The notes under the pieces are model-generated. The model searched no databases. It was given only the letters and a program-made list of their open reading frames with translations, and was not told the origin of the DNA. DNA of 26,777 nt, from assembly GCA_946482635.1 (NCBI GenBank), contig CAMLSG010000060.1:1-26777 (forward strand), in the 5' to 3' direction. Made by a program: the position numbers and the translations under genes. The stretch is from an uncultured Duganella sp. GTDB lineage: Bacteria > Pseudomonadota > Gammaproteobacteria > Burkholderiales > Burkholderiaceae. Shown here piece by piece: positions 1-7,790 of the stretch (the stretch's first letter is position 1; each line of letters begins with the position of its first letter).

Positions 1-758
1 CGATCTACAAGGAAAAGACGCTGGCCATCAAGGCCAAGATCAAATCGGCCCTGACTTATCCGGTGGCCGTGATTGGCGTTGCCTTTATCGTGACGGCCGT
101 GATCATGATCTGGGTGGTGCCGGCCTTCAAGGAAGTGTTCAGCAGTTTCGGCGCCGACCTGCCGGCGCCGACCGTGTTCGTGATGACGCTGTCGGAGTAC
201 TTCGTCAAGTACTGGTACATCATCTTCGGCAGCCTGTTCGCCGCGCTGTATTTCTTCTTCCAGACCTGGCGGCGTTCGGCAAAAATGCAGGCGACGATGG
301 ACCGCCTGCTGCTGAAAATTCCGGTGTTCGGCGACGTGATCCGCAAAGCCACCGTGGCGCGCTGGACGCGCACCCTGTCCACCATGTTTGCCGCCGGCGT
401 GCCGCTGGTGGAATCGCTGGACTCGGTGGGTGGCGCATCCGGCAACCACATTTACATGGAAGCGACCAAAAAGATCCAGACCGAAGTCAGCACCGGTACC
501 AGCCTGACCGTGGCCATGCAGAATGCCGATGTCTTCCCGAACATGGTGACCCAGATGGTGGCCATCGGTGAAGAATCGGGCGCACTCGATTCGATGCTGG
601 GCAAGGTGGCCGACTTCTACGAAGAAGAAGTGGACGAAGCGGTCGCTCAGCTCTCGAGCCTGATGGAACCGATGATCATGGTGATCCTGGGCGTGGTGAT
701 CGGCGGCCTGGTGGTTGCGATGTACCTGCCAATCTTCAAACTCGGCTCGGTGGTGTAA
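1..758 (+). CDS. pilC: Type IV pilus inner-membrane platform protein PilC, C-terminal part (5' end outside window)
   Basis: PilC is the polytopic inner-membrane platform protein of the type IV pilus (GspF superfamily), working with the PilB/PilT motor ATPases. Only the last 251 codons are here; the reading phase begins at base 3 and the stop is at 756-758. Visible are a hydrophobic helix (start of the fragment, through VAVIGVAFIVTAVIMIWVVP), a second helix around YIIFGSLFAALYFFF, a cytoplasmic GspF domain with the family stretch VARWTRTLSTMFAAGVPLVE, the segment MVAIGEESGALDSML, and a final helix MVILGVVIGGLVVAMYLPIF, which is the typical PilC/GspF ending. The prepilin peptidase gene pilD starts four bases after the stop, the common pilB-pilC-pilD order. 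The family call is firm; the missing start cannot be assessed. Confidence 0.95.
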   Translation, partial: IYKEKTLAIKAKIKSALTYPVAVIGVAFIVTAVIMIWVVPAFKEVFSSFGADLPAPTVFVMTLSEYFVKYWYIIFGSLFAALYFFFQTWRRSAKMQATMDRLLLKIPVFGDVIRKATVARWTRTLSTMFAAGVPLVESLDSVGGASGNHIYMEATKKIQTEVSTGTSLTVAMQNADVFPNMVTQMVAIGEESGALDSMLGKVADFYEEEVDEAVAQLSSLMEPMIMVILGVVIGGLVVAMYLPIFKLGSVV

Positions 759-762
759 CAGG

Positions 763-1632
763 ATGCAAGACGTATTCATGCTGTTCTCGCCGCCGGCAAC
801 GCTGGCCGCCGCCGTGGTGGCCGGCATCCTTGGCCTGCTGATCGGCAGTTTCCTGAACGTGGTGATCCACCGCGTGCCAGTCATGATGCAGCGCGAGGTC
901 GACAGCGTATGCGCCTGCGAGCGCGACGAGCCGGAGCCGCATCCGGAGCGCTACAACCTGGTGGTGCCGCGTTCGGCTTGCCCGCACTGCGGCCACCAGA
1001 TCACGGCGCTGGAAAACATCCCGGTCATCAGCTGGCTGCTGCTGCGCGGCAAATGCAGCTCGTGCAAGGCGCCGATCTCGGCGCGCTACCCGGCCATCGA
1101 GTTGCTGAGCGCCTTGCTGTCGGCCGGCCTGGTGTGGCACTTCGGCTTCGGCTGGACCGGCATGGCCACCCTGGTCTTCGGCTGGCTGCTGATCGCAATG
1201 ACCTTCATCGACCTCGACACGCAGCTGCTGCCGGACGACCTGACCCTGCCGCTCATGTGGCTGGGCCTGCTGGTTAACGTGAAAGGCCTGTTCGTACCGC
1301 TGCAGGACGCCGTGCTGGGCGCAGCGGCCGGCTACATGGCACTGTGGACCGTGTACTGGGTGTTCAAGCTGGTGCGCGGCAAGGAAGGCATGGGCTATGG
1401 CGACTTCAAGCTGCTGGCCGCACTGGGCGCCTGGATGGGCTGGCAGATGCTGCCGGCAATCATCCTGCTGTCCTCGGTGGTGGGCGCCGTGGTCGGCATC
1501 AGCATGATGATCGCCGCGCGCATGGGCTTCGACCACAAGATCCCGTTCGGCCCTTACCTGGCCGGCGCTGGCCTGGCCGCGCTGCTGTGCGGCCAGCAAA
1601 TCACCGCATTCCTGTACGGAGCCACGGGCTGA
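763..1632 (+). CDS. pilD: Prepilin peptidase / N-methyltransferase PilD
   Basis: PilD is the inner-membrane aspartic protease that cleaves prepilin leaders and methylates the new N-terminus. The 289-residue length is usual. The N-terminal domain carries the two CxxC pairs of the methyltransferase zinc site (C73/C76 and C98/C101, in ACPHCGH and KCSSCKAP). The catalytic aspartates are visible in FIDLDTQLLPDDLTLP (about D150) and in the GYGDFK motif (D214). At least six hydrophobic helices follow the N-terminal domain. I chose the ATG at 763, four bases after the pilC stop; an upstream in-frame ATG at 715 lies inside pilC and would add a non-family tail. coaE starts one base after the stop, so pilC-pilD-coaE look cotranscribed. 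Confidence 0.95.
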   Translation: MQDVFMLFSPPATLAAAVVAGILGLLIGSFLNVVIHRVPVMMQREVDSVCACERDEPEPHPERYNLVVPRSACPHCGHQITALENIPVISWLLLRGKCSSCKAPISARYPAIELLSALLSAGLVWHFGFGWTGMATLVFGWLLIAMTFIDLDTQLLPDDLTLPLMWLGLLVNVKGLFVPLQDAVLGAAAGYMALWTVYWVFKLVRGKEGMGYGDFKLLAALGAWMGWQMLPAIILLSSVVGAVVGISMMIAARMGFDHKIPFGPYLAGAGLAALLCGQQITAFLYGATG

Positions 1633-1633
1633 C

Positions 1634-2236
1634 ATGCCGGCGCGCTTCGTGGTCGGCCTGACAGGCGGCATCGGCAGCGGCAAAAGCCTGATCGCCAATA
1701 TGTTTGCCGACCGCGGCGCCAGCATCGTCGACACCGACCAGATTGCCCACGCCCTGACCGGGCCCAACGGCGCGGCGATGCCCGACATCCTGGCCGAATT
1801 CGGCGCCCAGATGGCCGACAGCCATGGCGCCATGGACCGCGCGAAGATGCGCGAACTGGTGTTCCGCGAACCGCCAGCCAAGCGCCGGCTGGAAGCCATC
1901 CTCCACCCCATGATCCGCGACGCCACCCTGGCGGCCGCCGCCGATGCCAGCGGCGACTATGTGATGCTGGCGATCCCCCTGCTGGTCGAATCCGGCGCCT
2001 GGAAGCAGCGCGTCAACCGCGTGCTGGTCATCGACTGCCCGGAAGAAGTCCAGGTGGCGCGCGTAATGGCGCGCAATGGCCTGGCGGAAGACCAGGTGCG
2101 GGCCATCATGGCGACCCAGGTGCCGCGCACGGTTCGGCTGGCAGCGGCCGACGATATCATAGACAATGGCGGCAAAATCGAAGCTTTAACCCCTCAGGTA
2201 GACCGTTTGCATGGTTTTTATCAGCAATATTTGTAA
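1634..2236 (+). CDS. coaE: Dephospho-CoA kinase
   Basis: CoaE performs the last step of coenzyme A synthesis, ATP-dependent phosphorylation of the 3'-hydroxyl of dephospho-CoA, in the cytosol. The 200-residue length fits the family. The P-loop GLTGGIGSGKS is at residues 8-18, followed by IVDTDQIAH, where the DxD-type aspartate is conserved. AIPLLVES and VLVIDCPEEVQVARVMARNG match the CoaE lid and base-binding regions. The ATG is one base after the pilD stop. The order pilD-coaE-zapD-yacG is common in beta- and gammaproteobacteria. Confidence 0.96.
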   Translation: MPARFVVGLTGGIGSGKSLIANMFADRGASIVDTDQIAHALTGPNGAAMPDILAEFGAQMADSHGAMDRAKMRELVFREPPAKRRLEAILHPMIRDATLAAAADASGDYVMLAIPLLVESGAWKQRVNRVLVIDCPEEVQVARVMARNGLAEDQVRAIMATQVPRTVRLAAADDIIDNGGKIEALTPQVDRLHGFYQQYL

Positions 2237-2297
2237 TTTTGCTTCGCATAGTTCAGAATCACGAGATTATTAATAGGTCTTCCACACGAGGGATGCT

Positions 2298-3053
2298 TTG
2301 ATCGTTTACGAATATCCTTTCAATGAGCGCATCCGGACCTTGCTGCGCCTGGAGGATCTATACGAGAAATTCAAGTTCTTCGTGCATCAGGAACACCCGA
2401 TGCAGCACCACGTCGCATTGGCCACCATCTTCGACATGCTGGAAGTGGCCGGGCGCGCCGACCTCAAATCCGACCTGCTGCAGGAACTCGAGCGCCAGCG
2501 CCAGAGCCTGCTGGGCTACCGCTCCAACCCGAACGTCCAGGCCGAAATGCTGGACGCCATCCTCGCCGAACTCGATAGTGTTTCAAGCGCCCTGGTCGCC
2601 TCGCAAGGCAAGACGGGCCAGAACGTGCGCGACAATGAATGGCTGATGAGCATTCGCGGCCGCACCATCATCCCGGGCGGCGCCTGCGAATTCGACCTGC
2701 CCTCGTATTACGCCTGGCAAAAGCAACCGGCCGAGAAGCGCTTCAACGACATCGTCACCTGGTTCAACCCGCTGGCGCCGCTGTTTGATGCCCTGGGCCT
2801 GGTGCTGCGCCTGCTGCGCGATTCCGGCGCACCTGTGAAAATGATCGCCAATGCCGGGAGTTACCAGCAAATGCTGCAAGGCAAGGTCTACCAGATGCTG
2901 CGCCTGTCGGTCGACGAAGCGCTGGGCGCGATTCCCGAGATTTCGGCCAACAAATACATGCTGTGGGTGCGCTTCACTTCCCAGGGCGGCGACCTGAAAC
3001 CCAAGCCGCTGGAAGAAGATGTACCATTCGAGCTCACCCTCTGTAATTTCTAA
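2298..3053 (+). CDS. zapD: Cell division protein ZapD
   Basis: ZapD (formerly YacF, DUF1342) is a cytoplasmic FtsZ-binding protein that bundles Z-ring filaments. The 251-residue protein has the family opening ([24 protein letters not shown]) and the conserved central segment [14 protein letters not shown]. The start is a TTG at 2298: the nearby ATG at 2293 meets a stop after two codons, and a GAGGG Shine-Dalgarno at 2288-2292 has proper spacing to the TTG. It lies 61 bases after coaE and is followed closely by yacG, the usual neighbour. Confidence 0.95.
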   Translation: MIVYEYPFNERIRTLLRLEDLYEKFKFFVHQEHPMQHHVALATIFDMLEVAGRADLKSDLLQELERQRQSLLGYRSNPNVQAEMLDAILAELDSVSSALVASQGKTGQNVRDNEWLMSIRGRTIIPGGACEFDLPSYYAWQKQPAEKRFNDIVTWFNPLAPLFDALGLVLRLLRDSGAPVKMIANAGSYQQMLQGKVYQMLRLSVDEALGAIPEISANKYMLWVRFTSQGGDLKPKPLEEDVPFELTLCNF

Positions 3054-3058
3054 GCACC

Positions 3059-3238
3059 ATGCCTACTGTCGTTGAATGCCCCACCTGCCACGCCAAGGTA
3101 GAGTGGACGGAAGCCAATAAATACCGCCCCTTCTGCAGCGAGCGCTGCAAGATGATCGACCTTGGCGCCTGGGCCGAGGAAAAGTACACTATCCCCGGCG
3201 CCGCGCCCACCGATCCGCTCGACGAGCAAGATCAGTAA
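3059..3238 (+). CDS. yacG: DNA gyrase inhibitor / zinc-binding protein YacG
   Basis: This small 59-residue gene encodes YacG, a zinc-ribbon protein that in E. coli binds GyrB and inhibits DNA gyrase. The four zinc ligands are visible as C-x2-C-x15-C-x3-C (C7, C10, C26, C30), followed by the family signature [17 protein letters not shown]. The acidic tail ends in DEQDQ. The ATG is five bases after the zapD stop, so the two are probably cotranscribed. Its last seven bases overlap the end of the convergent Nudix gene. The motif pattern and position make the identification secure; the physiological role in this organism is inferred from the family. Confidence 0.93.
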   Translation: MPTVVECPTCHAKVEWTEANKYRPFCSERCKMIDLGAWAEEKYTIPGAAPTDPLDEQDQ

Positions 3239-3636
3239 CGTACCCGGTCGAGCCACTCCAGCAATGGGATGGTGGCGGGCAGCAGCGGTTCCACGCCGAC
3301 CGTGCCCTGCCAGGCGAATGCCTGGCCTTCCAGGCTTTGCGGCTCGCCGCTCCATTCGCGACTGATGAAGAAGTGCAGCCGCACGTGGGCATGCGGGTAG
3401 ACGTGCTCGACGCCGCACCACTCCTCGGCACTCTGGATGTGGATGCCCAGTTCCTCGACGAATTCGCGCTTGAGCGCTTCGAGAATGGTTTCGCCCGGAT
3501 CGACCTTCCCGCCCGGGAATTCCCAATAGCCGGCATACGGCTTGCCTTCCGGGCGCTGTCCGAGCAGGACGTCGCCGTTCGCTTGCATCAGGATGCCGAC
3601 AGCGACGTCGATTGGCCTTTGCGGTGCGGCACTCAT
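3232..3636 (-). CDS. mutT: Nudix (MutT-type) NTP pyrophosphohydrolase
   Basis: A 134-residue Nudix hydrolase, probably a MutT-like 8-oxo-dGTP sanitiser. The complete Nudix box GX5EX7REUXEEXGU spans residues 43-65, with catalytic REFVEE near residue 60. The opening [36 protein letters not shown] is typical of MutT. I start at the ATG at 3636, whose ATGA overlaps the stop of the upstream ATPase gene and suggests translational coupling; a longer in-frame opening upstream is antisense-like sequence inside that gene. The C-terminal thiamine-phosphate-synthase-like domain of some larger MutT proteins is absent. The exact substrate is inferred. The 3' end overlaps yacG tail to tail. Confidence 0.9.
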   Translation of the reverse strand: MSAAPQRPIDVAVGILMQANGDVLLGQRPEGKPYAGYWEFPGGKVDPGETILEALKREFVEELGIHIQSAEEWCGVEHVYPHAHVRLHFFISREWSGEPQSLEGQAFAWQGTVGVEPLLPATIPLLEWLDRVRY

Positions 3637-4499
3637 GGCAGCCTCCCGGCATAATCGCGCGCAAACTGCCAGGCCACGCGGCCGGAGCGCGAGCCGCGCT
3701 GCAGCGCCCATTGCAGCGCTTCGGTGCGGGCATCGGCAATCTGCGGCACGGTGCAGCCGAAGGCGGCCAGCCAATACGCCACGATGCCCAGGTAGTCTTC
3801 CTGCTTGAACGGGTAGAACGACAGCCACAGGCCGAAACGCTCGGACAGCGAAATCTTTTCCTCCACCGTTTCGCCCGGATGCAGGTCGCCGTCCTCGTCA
3901 TGCTTGTAGGTGGCATTGTCCGACATGCGCTCGGGCATCAGGTGGCGGCGGTTGGAAGTGGCGTAGATCAGCACATTGTCGATCACGGCCGACACCGAGC
4001 CATCCAGCGCCACTTTCAGCGCCTTGTAGCCGCTCTCCCCTTCCTCGAACGACAGGTCGTCGCAGAACACCACGAAGCGCTCGGGGCGACCTGCCACCAG
4101 GTCCATGATGTCCGGCAGGTCGTGCAGGTCGGCCTTGTCCACTTCGATCAGGCGCAGGCCTTGCGAAGCAAACGCCGCCAGGCAAGCCTTGATCAGCGAC
4201 GACTTGCCGGTGCCGCGCGCACCGGTCAGCAGCACGTTGTTGGCGGGCTTGCCCTCCACGAACTGGCGCGTGTTCTGCTCGATCTGCGCCTTCTGGCGGC
4301 CGATGTGCTGCAAATCGTCGAAAGCGATTTGCGCCGGGCGCGGCACCGGTTGCAGGTAGCCGACACCATTGCGCTTGCGCCAGCGGAAGGCAGTGGAAGC
4401 CTGCCAGTCCGGCATGGCAGCAGCCGGCGGCAGGATGGCCTCCACGCGCGCCAGCAATGCCTCGGCGCGCTTGAGGAATTGGTCGAGTTGGTTCGACAT
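3633..4499 (-). CDS. DUF815-family P-loop ATPase
   Basis: A 288-residue AAA-type ATPase of the DUF815 family, whose cellular role is not established. Walker A is GARGTGKSS at residues 93-101 and a Walker B-like RFVVFCDDLSF ends near residue 151. A probable sensor segment VLIYATSNRRHLMPERM follows, and then the conserved ETVEEKISLSERFGLWLSFYPF. No membrane helix or signal peptide is visible, so it should be cytosolic. It starts four bases downstream of argJ and overlaps the Nudix gene by four bases (ATGA), giving an argJ-ATPase-nudix unit that recurs in betaproteobacteria. Confidence 0.88.
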   Translation of the reverse strand: MSNQLDQFLKRAEALLARVEAILPPAAAMPDWQASTAFRWRKRNGVGYLQPVPRPAQIAFDDLQHIGRQKAQIEQNTRQFVEGKPANNVLLTGARGTGKSSLIKACLAAFASQGLRLIEVDKADLHDLPDIMDLVAGRPERFVVFCDDLSFEEGESGYKALKVALDGSVSAVIDNVLIYATSNRRHLMPERMSDNATYKHDEDGDLHPGETVEEKISLSERFGLWLSFYPFKQEDYLGIVAYWLAAFGCTVPQIADARTEALQWALQRGSRSGRVAWQFARDYAGRLP

Positions 4500-4503
4500 C
4501 CGC

Positions 4504-5742
4504 TCAGGAACGGTAGTCGGCGTTGATCGACACGTAGTCGTGCGACAGGTCGCAGGTGTAGACGGTGGAGGCGGCAGTACCGCGCGCCAGCTTCACGCGC
4601 ACGGTGATCTCGCTTTGCTTCATCACGCGCTGGCCGTCTTCTTCCTTGTAGTCCGGGTTGCGGCCGCCGTCCTTGGCCACCCACACGTCGTCCAGGTAGA
4701 GGTTGATCTTGCTGACGTCCAGGTCGTCCACGCCGGCGTAGCCGATGGCGGCCAGGATGCGGCCCAGGTTAGGGTCGGAAGCGAAGAAGGCGGTCTTCAC
4801 CAGCGGCGAGTGGCCGATCGAGTAGGCGATCTTGCGGCATTCGGCGGCATCCTTGCCGTCTTCCACGGTGATGGTCATGAACTTGGTGGCGCCTTCGCCG
4901 TCGCGCACGATGGCTTGCGCCAGGAATACCGACAGCTCAGTGACGGCGGCGGCCAGCGCCTTGTATTCAGGCGAATCGACGGAATCGACCACCAGGGTGC
5001 CGGCGCCGGTGGCGACCAGCATGAAGGAGTCGTTGGTCGAGGTGTCGCCATCGATGGTGATGCAGTTGAAGGACTTGTCGGCCGCTTCCTTGACCAGCAC
5101 GTCCAGCACCGGCTGCGAGACCTTGGCGTCGAAGGCCAGGTAGCCCAGCATGGTCGCCATGTTCGGCTTGATCATGCCGGCGCCTTTGGAGATGCCGGTC
5201 ATGGTGACCTTGTGGCCGGCGACATCCACGGTGCGCGAGCCCGCCTTTGGCTGGGTGTCGGTGGTCATGATCGCTTCGGCGGCGTTGAACCAATTATCCA
5301 GCTTGAGGTTCTGGATCGCTTTCGGCAGGCCGGCCACGATCTTTTCGACCGGCAGCGGCTCCAGGATCACACCGGTGGAGAACGGCAGGATCTGCTGCGC
5401 ATCGCAGCCCAGTTCCTTGGCCAGTGCGGCGCAGGTAGTGCGGGCGTTGGCCAGGCCCGATTCGCCGGTGCCGGCGTTGGCGTTGCCGGTGTTGATCATC
5501 AGGGCGCGGATCGGCTTGCCGCCCGCTTTCACGGCCGCCAGGTTTTCCTTGGAAATCTGTACTGGCGCGGCGCAGAAGCGATTCAGCGTGAACACGCCGG
5601 ACACGGTGGCGCCATCGGCCAGCTTCAAGACCAGCACGTCCTTGCGGCCCGGCTTCTTGATACCAGCTTCGGCATAGCCAAGCTCAATACCGGCAACCGG
5701 CTTCAGGTCAGCGGCGACAGGGATAGGGGAATTGACGGCCAT
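4504..5742 (-). CDS. argJ: Bifunctional ornithine acetyltransferase / N-acetylglutamate synthase ArgJ
   Basis: ArgJ transfers acetyl from N-acetylornithine to glutamate (the cyclic arginine route) and, if bifunctional, also uses acetyl-CoA. The 412-residue proenzyme carries the autocleavage motif [14 protein letters not shown], in which the Thr at residue 197 becomes the N-terminal nucleophile of the beta chain after cleavage between A196 and T197. [14 protein letters not shown] and the C-terminal [15 protein letters not shown] match the family. The start has a GAGAAG Shine-Dalgarno about six bases upstream. It heads the argJ-DUF815-nudix unit. Whether it is mono- or bifunctional cannot be read from the sequence. 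Confidence 0.95.
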   Translation of the reverse strand: MAVNSPIPVAADLKPVAGIELGYAEAGIKKPGRKDVLVLKLADGATVSGVFTLNRFCAAPVQISKENLAAVKAGGKPIRALMINTGNANAGTGESGLANARTTCAALAKELGCDAQQILPFSTGVILEPLPVEKIVAGLPKAIQNLKLDNWFNAAEAIMTTDTQPKAGSRTVDVAGHKVTMTGISKGAGMIKPNMATMLGYLAFDAKVSQPVLDVLVKEAADKSFNCITIDGDTSTNDSFMLVATGAGTLVVDSVDSPEYKALAAAVTELSVFLAQAIVRDGEGATKFMTITVEDGKDAAECRKIAYSIGHSPLVKTAFFASDPNLGRILAAIGYAGVDDLDVSKINLYLDDVWVAKDGGRNPDYKEEDGQRVMKQSEITVRVKLARGTAASTVYTCDLSHDYVSINADYRS

Positions 5743-5992
5743 GGTTTTCTTCTCAATCTTGGTAGGGAACGAAGGTGTTATTTTAAACGCACGCGCATTT
5801 CAGTGCGCAGTGCAATAACGCCAATTAAAGAACTCAAAAACCCCACAAATTCTAGAAGCTGCTCTCTATTTGTGCAGGTTTCGATTCAAAATGGTGCAAG
5901 TTTCGTTTATTCTAGGAAACTGCCATAAACAAAATGGCACGACTTTGGTGCATTGCACTATCAATAAAATAACACTCGATCGGATCACTTTC
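5743..5992. promoter_or_regulatory. Divergent intergenic region between argJ and the porin-like gene
   Basis: This 250-base region is AT-richer than its neighbours and must hold promoters for argJ (-) and the 5993 gene (+). On the - strand a TAAAAT -10-like box lies at 5780-5785, 38 bases from the argJ start, without a convincing -35. A small inverted repeat GCGCA/TGCGC is at 5793-5797 and 5804-5808. Towards the porin gene there are two 12-base direct repeats (listed separately) and an 11-base palindrome GTGCATTGCAC at 5948-5958. I see no gene in it. Confidence 0.5.
5872..5905 (+). repeat. Two direct repeats GTGCARGTTTCG, 22 bases apart
   Basis: GTGCAGGTTTCG at 5872-5883 and GTGCAAGTTTCG at 5894-5905 differ at one base and are offset by exactly 22 bases, two helical turns. 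They lie about 90-120 bases upstream of the porin-like gene at 5993, a suitable place for an activator binding as a tandem dimer on one DNA face. The repeats are seen directly; the regulatory role is inference and the regulator is unknown. Confidence 0.5.
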
Positions 5993-7225
5993 ATGAAGAA
6001 ACAGCTTCTCGCCGCCGCTATGCTGGCTGCTACCAGCATGATGGCTCAGGCCGGTACCCTGGGCGACGGCAACCTGAGTATCAGTGGCTTTGGCACCTTG
6101 GGCGTAGCCAAGACCAACTCCGATGACGCAAAATTCGCACGCTACAACCAGGCTGCGGGCACCGGCGACTCGCCGCGCATCGGCCTCGACAGCAACCTGG
6201 GCCTGCAAGCCACCTACACCTTCAACGAGAGCCTGTCGGGCACCGTGCAGGTACTGACCCGCAAGAATACCAGCCAGCAGTTCACCACCGACCTGACCTG
6301 GGGCTTCCTGAAGTACAAGCTGAACGACGAGACCAATGTGCGCCTGGGCCGTGTAGTGCTGCCCGCCTTCCTGATCTCCGACTACCAGAACGTTGGCTAC
6401 GCCAACACCATGATGCGCCCGCCGATCGAAATGTACGGCCAGGCCCCGATTGAAAACATGGACGGCGCCGACATCAACTGGCAGCACGCCTTCGGCGACA
6501 CCAATGTCACCGTGCAAGGCTTCGGCGGCGTCAGCCGCGGCAAGCTGTACATCCCGACCGGCGGCGGCTCCGTCGCCAAGCACCAGTCGCCGGTGTTCGG
6601 CGCCGCCGTGACCGCCGAATACGGCCCGTTCACCGCCCGCCTGGCGCACGCCCGCGCCAAGATTGAAGTCAACAACCTGGCCCCGATCAACGCCCTGACC
6701 GACGGCCTGGCTGCGACCAAGGTGCCGGCCGCCATCCAGCTCGCCGACGACCTGACCCTGCGCGGCGGCAAGAAGATGAGCTTCACCGAAATCGGCCTGA
6801 CGATGGACTGGAAGAACATCGTGCTGCAAGCCGAATACGCCCAGCGCCGCGCCCACGAGCCGGTCTACATCCCTGAGACCAACTCCGGCTACATCATGGC
6901 CGGCTACCGCTTCGGCAAAGTGCTGCCTTACTACGCCCACGCCTACTACAAGGGCCACGGTTCGTCCGTGACCGTGCCGACCGTGCCTGCCGCCCACCCG
7001 CTGGCAGCGACCTTCGGCGCCGTGCGCGGCCTGCTGGTGTCGCCAGAGCAGAAGTCCGACCTGGTCGGCATGCGCTGGGACTTCGCCAAGTCGCTGGCCC
7101 TGAAAGTGCAAATCGACCACGTCAAGCCACAGGTCAAAGGCGGTTCCCTGATCCTGCCGTCCGGCGTGCCGACTTACAGCAACAGCATCAACGTCTATGC
7201 CGCCGGCATCGACTTCGTGTTCTAA
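5993..7225 (+). CDS. Predicted outer-membrane porin-like beta-barrel protein
   Basis: A 410-residue exported protein with a clear signal peptide (MKKQLLAAAMLAATSMMAQA, cleavage before GTLG). The mature part alternates short polar and aromatic stretches typical of beta strands and ends in phenylalanine (IDFVF), the usual terminal signal for BAM-dependent outer-membrane insertion. Segments such as LGLQATYTFNESLSGTVQVLTRK and TWGFLKYKLNDETNVRLGRVVLPAFL resemble trimeric proteobacterial porins. I start at the ATG at 5993, where the signal peptide begins; the open frame reaches 5870 without family-like sequence. The next gene, a small periplasmic binding-protein-like product, starts 12 bases after the stop behind an AAGGAG that touches the porin stop codon, so the two are cotranscribed. 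Substrate unknown; anion or phosphate is suggested only by that neighbour. Confidence 0.75.
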   Translation: MKKQLLAAAMLAATSMMAQAGTLGDGNLSISGFGTLGVAKTNSDDAKFARYNQAAGTGDSPRIGLDSNLGLQATYTFNESLSGTVQVLTRKNTSQQFTTDLTWGFLKYKLNDETNVRLGRVVLPAFLISDYQNVGYANTMMRPPIEMYGQAPIENMDGADINWQHAFGDTNVTVQGFGGVSRGKLYIPTGGGSVAKHQSPVFGAAVTAEYGPFTARLAHARAKIEVNNLAPINALTDGLAATKVPAAIQLADDLTLRGGKKMSFTEIGLTMDWKNIVLQAEYAQRRAHEPVYIPETNSGYIMAGYRFGKVLPYYAHAYYKGHGSSVTVPTVPAAHPLAATFGAVRGLLVSPEQKSDLVGMRWDFAKSLALKVQIDHVKPQVKGGSLILPSGVPTYSNSINVYAAGIDFVF

Positions 7226-7237
7226 GGAGCCATGGCC

Positions 7238-7645
7238 ATGAAAAAAATCCTGAGCGCCCTGCTCGCTTCGGCCCTGGTTGCCGCAGCCCTGCCTGCATCG
7301 GCCGAGATCGTCGTGATCGTCAACAAGGACAATCCGGCCTCGCGCATGTTCTCGGAACAGGCATCCCAGTTCTTCCTCGGCAAATCGGCCATGTTCACCC
7401 CGGTGGACCAGGCTGAAGGCTCCAAGATCCGCACCGACTTCTACCAGAAGGTCGCCGACAAGGACCCAGCCCAGGTGAAAGCCATCTGGTCCAAGCTGGT
7501 GTTTACCGGCAAGGCCACGCCACCGAAGGAATTCAAATCCAACGCCGAGGTCAAGAAGGCCGTGGCGGACGATCCGAAAGCCATCGGCTACATCGACAAA
7601 TCGGCTGTGGACGACAGCGTCAAGGTCATCCTGACCCTGCCATAA
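7238..7645 (+). CDS. Small PstS-like periplasmic protein (single PBP-like domain)
   Basis: A 135-residue secreted protein with signal peptide MKKILSALLASALVAAALPASA and a mature part of only about 113 residues. EIVVIVNKDNPASRMFSEQASQFFLGK and the later DDPKAIGYIDKSAV resemble the PstS-type phosphate-binding-protein fold (PBP-like family), but full PstS is about three times longer and has two lobes. I chose the ATG at 7238, eight bases after AAGGAG (7224-7229); the ATG at 7232 would be only two bases away. No permease or ATPase genes are adjacent, so a classic transporter role is unlikely. It may feed or inform the outer-membrane protein upstream or the histidine kinase downstream (inference). 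A strong terminator follows. Confidence 0.72.
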   Translation: MKKILSALLASALVAAALPASAEIVVIVNKDNPASRMFSEQASQFFLGKSAMFTPVDQAEGSKIRTDFYQKVADKDPAQVKAIWSKLVFTGKATPPKEFKSNAEVKKAVADDPKAIGYIDKSAVDDSVKVILTLP

Positions 7646-7678
7646 GCCGAAGCACCGTTACTGCGCCCGCTACGCGCC

Positions 7679-7714
7679 AACGCCGCCCCGCAACAGCCGG
7701 GCGGCGTTTTTTTT
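7679..7714 (+). terminator. Rho-independent terminator after the porin/PstS-like pair
   Basis: A perfect 10-bp stem AACGCCGCCC (7679-7688) with GGGCGGCGTT (7699-7708), a ten-base loop, and an unbroken run of eight T (7707-7714). It lies 34 bases after the stop at 7645. It separates the porin/PstS-like unit from the kinase gene, which therefore needs its own promoter; a TACAAT -10-like box is at 7745-7750, with no good -35. Confidence 0.93.
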
Positions 7715-7790
7715 AAATTTCGGCAACTTTCACTTATGAAGGGATACAATGGCGTGATAATCAAAAATTAACAAAGCTGGGGAGCACAAA

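Noticed and set aside
4369..5928. Long + strand open frame opposite argJ
   Set aside because: Shadow of argJ and the DUF815 gene; no domain-like sequence.
5938..5952. TGGCAC with a sigma-54-like layout before the porin-like gene
   Set aside because: The -24 half is perfect, but the -12 position reads GT instead of GC at the required 10-base spacing, so it was not called.
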